30,126 bases of DNA from Gnetum montanum (Eukaryota; Streptophyta; Gnetopsida; Gnetales; Gnetaceae). Location of the stretch: positions 205,418 to 235,543 of the forward strand of contig MNCI01009439.1 in NCBI GenBank assembly GCA_015680685.1, given 5' to 3'. Positions within the stretch are counted from its first letter, which is position 1. Each line of letters begins with the position of its first letter. The notes under the pieces were generated by a model. The model saw nothing but the letters and a program-made list of their open reading frames with translations. It did not search any database and was not told the DNA's origin. The translations under genes and the position numbers were made by a program. Positions 1 to 7,487 of the stretch are shown one piece after another.

Positions 1-2
1 AG

Positions 3-317
3 CAAAACAATAATCTACGTACCATTGACCTCGATTCGGTGGAAGAAGAACGCGTACGCGCGCTCGACCAGATCGAATGGTATCAAAAGCAACAACGACA
101 GCGACATCGGCATGACATCAACAAGCGCCCCATCAAAGAAGGCGACCTCGTGCTCAAAGCTATTCAAGAACATTCAGACAAATTCTCAACCAACTGGGAA
201 GGGCCTTACGTGGTAATCAAAGCATTTGATAATGGTGCATTCAAGCTAGCCGACATGGAAGGGAACGAGTTTGCCAATCCGATAAATCATTTGTACCTAA
301 AACCGTTCTACATCTGA
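3..317 (+). CDS. C-terminal end of a Ty3/gypsy polyprotein (integrase C-terminal region), 5'-partial
   Basis: The frame is open from base 3 to a TGA at 315-317, so the window cuts into the gene and no internal start should be assumed. The roughly 104 visible residues contain a basic stretch (QKQQRQRHRHDINKR), then KEGDLVLKAI and the WEGPYVV core about 50 residues from the end, finishing with INHLYLKPFYI. The arrangement of an RHD-type helix, GDLVL, a W-x-GPY strand and a short PIN..LK tail matches the SH3-like C-terminal domain of plant gypsy integrases without a chromodomain (Tat-like). In a working element this domain binds DNA during integration of the cDNA into nuclear DNA. The frame has no stop and codes with normal GC and CpG, so this copy looks younger than the other elements here. 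Family placement is from remembered motifs, not a search. Confidence 0.8.
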   Translation, partial: QNNNLRTIDLDSVEEERVRALDQIEWYQKQQRQRHRHDINKRPIKEGDLVLKAIQEHSDKFSTNWEGPYVVIKAFDNGAFKLADMEGNEFANPINHLYLKPFYI

Positions 318-338
318 ATACAAACTCCGGTACATGTA

Positions 339-639
339 AGTCCTGGAATTATGACTATAAACTGATACCACAGAAAAGTCTTGGAATTACGACTATAAAC
401 TGATACCACAGAAAAGTCTTGGAATTACGACTATAAACTGATACCACAGAGAAGTCCTGGAATTACGACTATAAACTGATACCACAGAAAAGTCCTGGAA
501 TTACGACTATAAACTAATACCACAGAAAAGTCCTAGAATTATGACTATAAACTGACACCACAGAAAAGTCCTAGAATTACGACTATAAACTGATACCACA
601 GAAAAGTCCTAGAATTACGACTATAAACTGATACCACAG
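339..639 (+). repeat. 38-bp tandem repeat array, 8 copies
   Basis: Copies begin at 339, 377, 415, 453, 491, 529, 567 and 605, exactly 38 bp apart. The last copy is slightly short. Each unit starts AGTCYTRGAATTAYGACTAT, contains TATAAACTGATACCACAG and ends in a short A run. The only differences are scattered substitutions such as CTGG/CTAG/TTGG and TTACG/TTATG. The ACTATAAACTRG core recurs in degenerate, unspaced form at about 718-730 and 846-858, suggesting that the array grew from a motif already present in the 3' region. Confidence 0.95.
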
Positions 640-933
640 TGTCCACAACGACGATAAACTAGCATCCGTCCGACACGACAATAAGCTGCCACCGTCACAA
701 CCATCAGGGTCCCCTAAGACTATAAACTAGCTAGCCTCTTCATAGTCCGCTAAGACTAGAAACTGGCAATGTGACGTCTGCCACGATGCTAAACAGGTAA
801 TGTCCAACGGGTCATGACATAAAACTAACCCATGATAGTCTGCCAAGACTATAAACTGGCAAGTTCACATCTGGCACATCAATCCGCCGCCATGATCATT
901 CATCAGCTTCACTGCATCGCTCGTCATCAATTG

Positions 934-1061
934 CCCTTATCAGTATTGCTGTCATCTAAACACAGTGCCTGCCTTCCTTCAGCATCTCTGCACTGTNTCC
1001 CTTATCAGTATTGCTGTCATCTAAACACAGTGCCTGCCTTCCTTCAGCATCTCTGCACTGT
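934..1061. other. Scaffold join: 63-bp contig-end duplication around a single N (997)
   Basis: Bases 934-996 are repeated at 999-1061 with no difference I can see, separated only by N at 997 and one T. A lone N between two copies of the same end is what a scaffolder leaves when two overlapping contigs were joined but not merged. I treat the duplication as an artefact, so true genomic coordinates downstream are probably about 65 bases less. Confidence 0.8.
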
Positions 1062-1516
1062 CGGCTGCCGTGTAAGTCTAAGCTCATTTGTTCACACATG
1101 GTTTTTCTTGTCTCCTTGGCGTTATGTTTGCAGGATGACACCCAGAAGTTTCGCACAAAGATGCACTTCGCCGTAAGTAGCAAGGTAAGACAATGTTCGC
1201 AGCATACCTGGCAGGAATAAATCAAACCATTCACTAGTACATCCCCATTCATCGACAAAATTCCTTATCCATTCACCAACACATTTTATCCCAGCATCCC
1301 CCTTGACACGCCCAGTACATCTAAAACATTGTACCACTGTAAAGCAGCTGCAACACGCAGCACAGCACCTACGCATGAGTACAAAAGCAGAGCAAAGTTT
1401 ACGTCAAAAAAAAAAACCGAGACCCCGGGAACTTCCCATATAAGCCCTAGGCAGAAAGGCAGTTGTTTCAAAACTAAGTACTCATGTCCAAATGGTCAAG
1501 AAGCATCCTGTTGCAT

Positions 1517-1662
1517 GGCTTTGACTCCCCGCCAACAAGTTCCCCTGAACACTAAACATGGGCCTTGTTCTCCCAAAGAATGTAACACATCCTCCCGTGG
1601 CTTTGGCCCCACCAACAAGTCCTCTCGAATACTAACCAAGGATCCTGTTCCGCCAAAGAACG
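1517..1662. repeat. Imperfect direct repeat of about 65 bp, two copies
   Basis: Copy one is 1517-1582 and copy two 1599-1662. Both run from GGCTTTG through CCAACAAGT and an ACTAA-containing middle to YCCTGTTC/CCTTGTTC and CCAAAGAA. They differ by several substitutions and small gaps, so this is an old local duplication inside the LTR/3' region and not a scaffold artefact. Confidence 0.7.
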
Positions 1663-2117
1663 CACATCGCATGTCTGAGCTCCTAGTCGGCTAAAACATT
1701 AGCTATTGGCAAGGATCAGCATGCCACATACCCGAGTATCCCCTGTCCACGGCACGATCCCTTGGGCAGTCACCGATCCCCACAATCTCTATCTTCCTAT
1801 CTGCTATGAATTTCCCTTTCCCGATCCCATGTACTACTGAACACGGTGCGATGATGTCTCGTCCAATGGCAGCAGAAAATGTCTCTATCAAGTTGCTTGT
1901 GGTGTTTTGCACTTCTTTGTCGACGCTTCTCGGGTCAATTCTTCTAAGCGTCAACAAAGAGGGGCCAATGAAACACCACAAAATTCGGAGCTTAGTACTT
2001 GCCCGACACCAAGCCGGTCCCTGGGACCCACAAACGACGTCAGCTGCATGAGATTTCACACACACGGCAACCTTGGGGATCGCAACACTTGGTTTTTATT
2101 AAGTACATTGTGCCAGC

Positions 2118-2474
2118 ATATACAACCAGCGTATACGCCCAAGTTCACATCTACAGCGTATACGCTCAACGTATACGCCTAACCCCTACAGCGTATACGC
2201 CCAGGCACTGCCGATGCATATGCTCGACAACAAACTCTCTAATGACAGCATGAAGATAACACCAAAGAGCAAGGATTGAAGCAAGTGGGCATCCTTCGAC
2301 GTATACGCCCGGCGTGTACGCCCAGCATCCATCAGCGTATACGCCTGGCGTGTACACCTAGCATTCAGCATCTTCACCCACGTTCACGCACTCAGCACAT
2401 CCAACGTATACGTCCAGCGTATACGTCGACCTGATACGGCGTATACGCCCGGCGTATACGCCCGGCGTATACGC
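2118..2474. promoter_or_regulatory. Array of CGTATACG palindromes in 13-bp doublets
   Basis: The perfect 8-bp palindrome CGTATACG occurs 11 times, with GTATAC cores beginning at 2131, 2158, 2171, 2193, 2301, 2337, 2406, 2419, 2441, 2454 and 2467. Most belong to pairs exactly 13 bp apart: 2158/2171, 2406/2419 and the triplet 2441/2454/2467. Three more pairs have one mutated member: 2118 ATATAC/2131, 2301/2314 GTGTAC and 2337/2350 GTGTAC. The last copy ends about 90 bp before a TATA box. I infer a repeated protein-binding site or enhancer in the LTR promoter. No known binding protein is claimed. Confidence 0.75.
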
Positions 2475-2562
2475 GCAACACTTATAATATTATACATTTG
2501 TAAATTGTGCACCCGGTCAACGTGCCATGTGTCGCCCAACTCGAGTCTAGCGTAACAACCTG

Positions 2563-2570
2563 TATAAAAA
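2563..2570 (+). promoter_or_regulatory. TATA box of the upstream LTR
   Basis: TATAAAAA in the context CTGTATAAAAACCCCC resembles a plant RNA polymerase II core promoter. Transcription would be expected to start near 2593-2600. It sits just downstream of the CGTATACG array, which supports a U3-to-R boundary here. Confidence 0.6.
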
Positions 2571-2824
2571 CCCCCATTTTCCACTTCACAGAGGTCAGTT
2601 GGAAAAATCCCAGAGCACACCAGAGAACATTTACGCTGTGCACAAGAGCTGAAACCCTCTTATGCTGGCCCTGTATGCCATACACACAGTCTCTACGCTC
2701 CGCCTATCTTGCGAATCAGCCGAGTCATTCCTGCATACGCCGGGGCTTTTTGTCTGCCTTGTGTCCCTCACGACTGTGTTAGACCGGTGCACTGTACTCT
2801 AACTCTGTAATACCATTGTTTAGN

Positions 2825-3140
2825 AAAGGCGCAGCAGCAACGCGGGCGAGGCCACGGGAGCGCAGAGGACGATGGCGCAGCAACGGGAACAGCGACCGAG
2901 GTGGCGAGAATACAGAGGGTGGCGGCAAACAGCTGTAGCAGACAGAAATGGCGAAGGAGCTGCAGGCGGTAGCGGATCAGAGGGCTGGTGGAGATAGCAG
3001 CCAACCCAACTCCCCCACTCCTTGCTTCCTTGCGTCTCCTCCCCGTGTTTTATAGCGGCTGGTGGAGAAAAACAAGAAACCTAACCCTAATTGTTGCCAC
3101 CCCACGATGTTCTGTTTTTTTTTTTAATTTTAGAATTTTA
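2825..3140 (-). promoter_or_regulatory. GC-rich, promoter-like island with TATA box and telomere-like motif (minus strand)
   Basis: Read on the minus strand, the segment runs from AT-rich sequence through an AATTAGGGTTAGGTTT stretch (plus 3077-3091) and a CTATAAAAC TATA box (plus about 3048-3056). It then enters a GC-rich leader of pyrimidine-rich triplets that ends at the N (2824). In plants, telo-box motifs (AAACCCTA type) near TATA boxes are known in promoters of translation-related genes. No ATG occurs on the minus strand between 2825 and 3004; the longest frame there would need a TTG start. Only a promoter and 5' leader, or an LTR R/U5, is supported. On the plus strand, ATGs at about 2870 and 2949 give only 35-41 codon frames, which I do not call genes. 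Confidence 0.35.
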
Positions 3141-3179
3141 AATTTTATTGGTTTTATTCTTAAATTAGTTTAACAAGGC

Positions 3180-3196
3180 CCCATGCCTGGCATGGG
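3180..3196. repeat. 17-bp palindrome at a fragment junction
   Basis: CCCATGCC-T-GGCATGGG is a perfect 8+1+8 inverted repeat. It lies between the promoter-like island and the start of recognisable family A 3'-region sequence. Confidence 0.6.
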
Positions 3197-4039
3197 TGAA
3201 AGTTGACCTCAACACCAGTGTATATCCCTTTGCGTACGCGCGGGGAAATCCTTGTCTGATCCGCGTGCGGACCACCCAAGGTACTCTGCCTTCATGCATT
3301 CTAGCTCGCCCTCAGGCGAAGGCAGGGTCTTCTGTACTCGTCCTGCGATCCCGCGACCTCTGTTTTCCTTCCAGCCAGAGACCGACGATTTCAGGTGGTA
3401 CAGGGACTTTATAGAACCTTGTTTTTGGGATTCCATTCCATCCTCTCCTCTCCATCTTTCTTCCCATTTCCCACCTCATTGTTGGTTGTATCATTAGTCC
3501 ATTTCTGGGTTTATGCATCATTTTTCTTTGGTGAAGTCTTATGGGTAATTTTTTAACTTTTGCTTCCAAATGACATTCCCAGAGCCTACAAACTCTTTGG
3601 TTTGTGGGTTTGTCAAGCCATAAAGGGCATGAGCCTACTTTGGGAAGGATCCACTGGCATTTATTTTGGGTGCAATTATTAACTTCTTTTCCTTAAACAT
3701 TTCCTATAATCAATCATTTCTTTTTTCATCCCCATCCATGACATCCATTTTATTGGCGTTTCCATTAATATTTTTCATCTTTCTTATTCCTCATGTTTTT
3801 CCATCTTATAACTACTAGAGATTCGCTCTCAGTCGTGGGGGCCCTGGCACAAATTTTTCAATTTTTCCCATTTTACTAATTGCCTAACCCCTACACCTTG
3901 GGTAGTTGCCAATGATAAATCTCTGAACTAGTTTTTGCCATAACCACAACTCAACCAATGCACTTCATATCGAGGCAAAGTATCAAATACATTGTGGTTT
4001 ATCTATCCTTACTCATTTGTGACTGTGTTGTGTGTGTAG

Positions 4040-4255
4040 ATGGCGATCATACAAACAATGGACTGGGCTTAGAGGTAGCACTTAGGATGGATCGGAACTG
4101 GATCATTTACGAAAGGAGCAAGTCTAGTAGCGTGGCTATGGATAAACAATGGAAGGCGTAATCTTGGCATTAGCGGCAATACGCTTCATCTTCTTTCTCT
4201 CTTTCTTTTTCTCTTCAAGTTGCCAAATAAAGGCTTGGATGTCATTTATGTATGA
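4040..4255 (+). pseudogene. Small ORF after a splice-acceptor-like AG|ATG in the gypsy 3' region, copy 1
   Basis: The ATG at 4040 directly follows TGTGTGTAG, a good plant 3' splice acceptor. The frame runs 71 codons to TGA at 4253, with two early in-frame TAGs. It begins MAIIQTMDWA. After the stops it contains FTKGASLVAWLWINNGR, then a hydrophobic run LHLLSLFLFLF and KLPNKGLDVIYV. Copy 2 at 18602 has the same acceptor-like AG, the same ATG and the same frame through to GLDVIYV; the length difference in the hydrophobic part is 9 nt, so the frame is kept. Athila-type elements are known to carry a spliced env-like gene in this position. No homology to env can be shown from a fragment this short, so the function is unknown. 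Confidence 0.4.
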
Positions 4256-4423
4256 GTGTTCACCGCAATGGTCATGAACACTAATGTTGTAATATGCTTA
4301 TTGATCCATTCACTGGGCACGTTGAGTCTGTTATGCCATTCCACCATCAGTTGTCAATTAGTCAATAATCCCATACCTTCCTAATATTTTGTAAGGAACT
4401 CGAGAATGAGTTTTCATTCAGTC

Positions 4424-4432
4424 ATGGGGGTA
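4424..4432 (+). other. Polypurine tract of family A copy 1
   Basis: ATGGGGGTA lies immediately before the LTR start. The same sequence precedes the 3' LTR at 18984, and its complement borders the minus-strand LTR at 26014. It would prime plus-strand DNA synthesis during reverse transcription. Confidence 0.7.
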
Positions 4433-4437
4433 TGATG

Positions 4438-4608
4438 AGAGTAGTTACTCTAGTGGTTTATTCTAATTATTAGAGCAGTTACTCTAGTGGTTTATTCTAA
4501 TTATTAGAGCAGTTACTCTAGCAATTTATTCTAATTATTAGAGCAGTTACTCTAGCGATTTATTCTAATTATTAGAGTGGATACTCTAATTATTAGAGTA
4601 GTTGCTTC
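4438..4608 (+). repeat. 34-bp tandem repeat array in the LTR U3
   Basis: Units begin at 4438, 4472, 4506 and 4540, exactly 34 bp apart, followed by shortened copies at 4574 and 4595. Each starts AGAGYAGTTACTCTAG and ends TTTATTCTAATTATT. The unit contains an inverted repeat, AGAGTA-GT-TACTCT. The array lies directly upstream of the TATA box, so it is a candidate promoter or enhancer array. Confidence 0.9.
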
Positions 4609-4614
4609 TAAGCC

Positions 4615-4622
4615 TATAAATA
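4615..4622 (+). promoter_or_regulatory. LTR TATA box, family A copy 1
   Basis: CCTATAAATA is identical in core to the boxes at 10052 and 19095 and, inverted, at 25738. Conservation of this box, while the sequence upstream differs completely between copies, marks it as the core promoter. Confidence 0.7.
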
Positions 4623-5375
4623 CAGTGCCCATGCACACAATTGGAAAAAAAGTCTTTTAGCAATCAAGTAGTGAAACTCTTATAGTCTATTTGAAAGTTA
4701 GAGTATTTTCCAAGTGCCCACAGTAGGAGGTCAAAGTGTGGATGGATCTTTATTCGAGCATTGTGTACCTGAGCACACCTTGTGTATGGAAATAAAGACG
4801 AACTCTTTGATTCATCCTTGCAGCACTTGAGATTTGTTTTCTTACGCATTTCTTTTATTTTATTTTCTTATGCATTTATTTTATTTTATGCACTTTACAT
4901 TTATGTTATTAGCACAGTAATTCATTTTGATCAATTAAGAAAATCATCAAATTACACTCAATACGATGACTTTGAGCATGTGTGTAACACTTGGTAACCC
5001 AATACTGATTAGTGTTTGGTAATCCCAGTAGTGTTGCACTAGTTTAGGATGTGTACAATAAGTGAGAATGGATGCTAGTGTTAGGATTAGTTAGAACTTA
5101 GTTAATGAGTAGTTAAGATAAATTAGTCACTTAGTTATCTCTCTTCTTACTTATTAGCACAGGACATAAAAACATAAAAGATATAAAAATCATATGCCTC
5201 AAGCTTACTTAACCATACAATCATGACATACAAGTAAGCTTGGAAAGATAAAAATCAACCAACCCGTCCTTGTTCCACAAGCACTTAGTCCTTGGAATTC
5301 GATCGAATCGTGCGTGAAAGGCTCGTATTCGTATGGTTGAGCATAGGGGTACCTCTCCACTAATCAAACTTCTAC

Positions 5376-7058
5376 TCACAAAAGGCTATGTGAATCTGGT
5401 ATATCTGCTACTTGAATAATTACTTTGCTTTTGATACACAATTTAGAAGAAATTTCTAATAGAACATTAGGTAGCTGATCTACAATCTTAACTCTAATTT
5501 TATTCACTTGAACAATCTTTTTATTTGATTTTTCTTGAATCATACCAAATTTTTTGCATATAGACAATGGCATAATAGTAGATGTAGCTCCCAAATCAAC
5601 TAAAAAATTATGAAGATATTTGTCTTTTAACTTCATTGTCAATAGAAAAGGAGGAGCTTCTTTATTAGGAGTACACTCATAGCTAGCTTTTGATTTCTTT
5701 TCAATATTAGATACATAGCTTAACTCTCCAACTCTCTTTTTACCTTTAATAAACTCTAAAGCTTTTCTCTGTTGATCTCCTATTTGTAGCAATTGGTATA
5801 TGCTAATATTTGCTCTGATATGTTTAAGATCTTCAATTAGATCATATTCTCCTTCTCCATAAAAGCTTGGTTTCTTCATCCATTTATTGAGAGTTTTATT
5901 TTGAGTACTTTTCTCTACTTGATCTTCTTTATTTTTATTTTTCTCTCGTTTACTTGGTTCAAAAACCTTTCTCTTAGTAGATGGATTAGAAATGACATTT
6001 GGAGGTTTATAAGTAGTTAATATTTCTTTTGATCGAAGCTTATACCCATTTTTTTCATTGTTATTACACTCTTCATCTAATGATATATCCTCTTTAAAAC
6101 TTGATATGGAAGAAGTATCACTAGATCCATTATTAGAAGATTTTCTTGCATAATGAACACTAGATAGTTAATTATATGATTCAATATCAAGGAAGCTAGA
6201 CATAACAACATCACTTTCATCCTTATCTTCTACTAACTTAGTAAATTGATGCTTATACTTTCTATTTTTCTTTTCTTCCTTGATTTTAACTTTCACTAAG
6301 GATTTCTCTAATTTCACCACTTTTTTGAACAAGTCTCTCGTTAACTGTTCTTTTTTAGATTCTTTTCTTCTAGATTCTTGCTTTGTCTTAACATGAGATG
6401 GCCTCAATAATGCTTTATGTTGAGCAAAAGCTTACATAGAAATCATCTTTTTCTCTTCTCTTTTTTGATTTATAATAATCTCTTCATGATTCAAGTTCAA
6501 CTATTTTTCTAACTATATAGCTTCACTAAAGTAGTCATTCAATGTTAGCAAGTTTGGAGTTCTTCTTAACTAGATTGAAATATTTGAATTCACCACCTTA
6601 AGATAAGTATTTCTAATCATTTTATTTGGTGGTCTATATTGTCTTTGAAAGAGCCCACAAATTCTTTGGAACTTAATGTTGAAATATGTAATTGACTCTT
6701 TAACTCCTTGTTTAGCTTGTACTAACCCATAGTACAATTGTTGTTGATCCAATTGATTACCAAATTGGGCCAAGAAAAGAGTTTTTATATCATTCTAACT
6801 TGTGATATTGTTGCTTGGTAAGTTGGAATACCAAATCTTAGCCATATCCTTTAAATTTTCTAAAAACAACCTATAAGCTTGATCTTGTTGTTGAATATTT
6901 GCATGAGCCAAAGCTAACTCAAACATGTGAATATACTCTTTAGTCAAGTAAGCTTTTTTGGGAATAAAAAACTCAAGCAAATATTTGTAAACTACCTTAG
7001 GAATATCGTTGTAGTTTTGAAATCCTAATGGTCTAGCTCTTTGCTAAGGATTTGCCAT
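5376..7058 (-). pseudogene. gag-protease of a minus-strand Ty3/gypsy element (family B), decayed by stop codons only
   Basis: One frame runs from an ATG at 7058-7056 down to 5376, about 560 codons, and all recognisable blocks share it. By eye I count seven in-frame stops, all TAG or TAA, and no frameshift. The gag capsid part includes LKDMAKIWYSNLPSNNITS and continues FNIKFQRICGLFQRQY. A Lys/Glu-rich, coiled-coil-like linker follows at 6407-6168. Next comes YDLIEDLKHIRANISIYQLL and the aspartic protease core FLVDLGATSTIMPLS at about 5600. DLGA in place of DTGA is usual in Athila/Tat-type proteases, so it is not counted as a mutation. RT and integrase are missing: the frame stops where a plus-strand family A LTR ends at 5366. 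In a live element these proteins would form virus-like particles and cleave the polyprotein. Confidence 0.75.
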
Positions 7059-7487
7059 CCTATTAAAATTCCTTTTGATTGTTGAACTCTTATACTTCTT
7101 TGACCTTCTCTTATAGACTAATAAACCAAACAAAAAGGGTGATCTTCTTATCCTTCTGGTCTTTACTTTGCTACTTGTCCTAAATTCAAAAACTTTCTTT
7201 TATTCTTCTTTTGCTAAATAACTAGCCTTATAATTAAGATTGTCTTTGGAACCTTTGAAATCTTCCAAAATATCAATTTTTTTGGTCATGGACTAAAAAT
7301 AGTACCTAATTCCTTACATCCTCCTACCAATAAAGAATTATTGGTGTGTTAGGACTATCAAGCTTACGAACTTAGAGGACAAAATTTAGCCCTCCTAGTG
7401 CCAAAAGAACTATTTGTGACTCTTTGTGTTTGGACCACCAATAGGGGGTGGCCTCACTATCTCATGACCTTGGGAGTTATGGGATTA
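7059..7487 (-). mobile_element. Untranslated leader of the family B element
   Basis: This stretch lies between the LTR-like sequence and the gag ATG. A short frame starting MTKKIDILEDFKGSK (ATG near 7289, minus strand) is broken after about 30 codons and may be a decayed upstream ORF or the original gag start. Nothing else is recognised. Confidence 0.4.

Larger units (their letters stand above)
318..2823 (+). mobile_element. Probable 3' untranslated region and LTR of the gypsy element ending at 317
   Basis: No gene is seen in this 2.5-kb CpG-rich stretch. It directly follows the polyprotein stop and contains what a large LTR would hold: tandem repeats, a palindrome array, a TATA box with GC-rich downstream sequence, and a second TATA-like CATATAAG at 1437-1444. 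I could not place a polypurine tract or the TG and CA ends, and an N interrupts the sequence at 2824. The LTR extent is therefore unknown and more than one element could be present. The short reading frames here, some rich in Val-Tyr-Ala on the minus strand, are by-products of the repeats. Confidence 0.4.
3296..4432 (+). mobile_element. 3' region of a truncated gypsy element, family A copy 1
   Basis: This stretch aligns by eye with 17847-18983 of the large element. Shared landmarks in order are GCATTCT..GGTC (3296), CAGGGACTTTA (3403), TTCCATTCCAT, TCATTGTTG, CTCTTTGGTTTGTGGG, GGCATGAGCCT, CCTTAAACATTTCCTA, CATGACATCCATTTTATT, CTTCATATCGAGG and finally TCAGTCATGGGGGTA before the LTR. Homology upstream of about 3296 is doubtful. 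The copy has lost its gag-pol and 5' LTR. It keeps more CpG dinucleotides than the 17.8-19 kb copy, for example in 3330-3400. Between 3296 and 4039 no reading frame is supported. Confidence 0.8.
4433..5366 (+). mobile_element. 3' LTR, family A copy 1
   Basis: The LTR begins TGATGA just after the polypurine tract and ends CTAATCA, close to the TGATGA/TCATCA inverted ends of the family. From the TATA box onward it matches the LTRs at 9945 and 18984: the GAGTGCCCACAGTAGGAG-type segment, GAGCACACCTTGTGTA, AATAAA at 4791-4796, the GACTTTGAGCATG and GGTAATCC..GTAGTGTTGCACTAG stretches, ACATAAAAACATAAAA, and the TCCTTGGAATTCGA..GGTTGAGCATAGGGG end. At 934 bp it is longer than the 835- and 838-bp LTRs because U3 holds a 34-bp repeat array that they lack. 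The sequence after 5366 belongs to an unrelated minus-strand element. Confidence 0.85.

Noticed and set aside
339-639. 38-bp repeats with constant period, CRISPR-like at first sight
   Set aside because: The copies are contiguous, with no unique spacers, and the setting is a plant retrotransposon; it is a minisatellite.
2166-2620. Minus-strand frames rich in Val-Tyr-Ala/Arg-Arg-Ile motifs
   Set aside because: They are produced by the CGTATACG repeats in every frame and have no protein homology or consistent frame.
2768-3004. Minus-strand 78-codon frame with a hydrophobic, signal-peptide-like N-terminus
   Set aside because: Its start is TTG, there is no ATG in the region, and it runs across the N at 2824. 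Only the promoter-like context is kept.
3176-3235. Possible inverted match to 17713-17790 (GGATATA, CACTGGT, CATGCC in reverse order)
   Set aside because: The matches are short with unequal spacing; too weak to call a local inversion without alignment.
5590-5610. DLGA in the protease as a lost catalytic residue
   Set aside because: DLGA-type motifs are usual in Athila/Tat-like proteases; the Asp is present.
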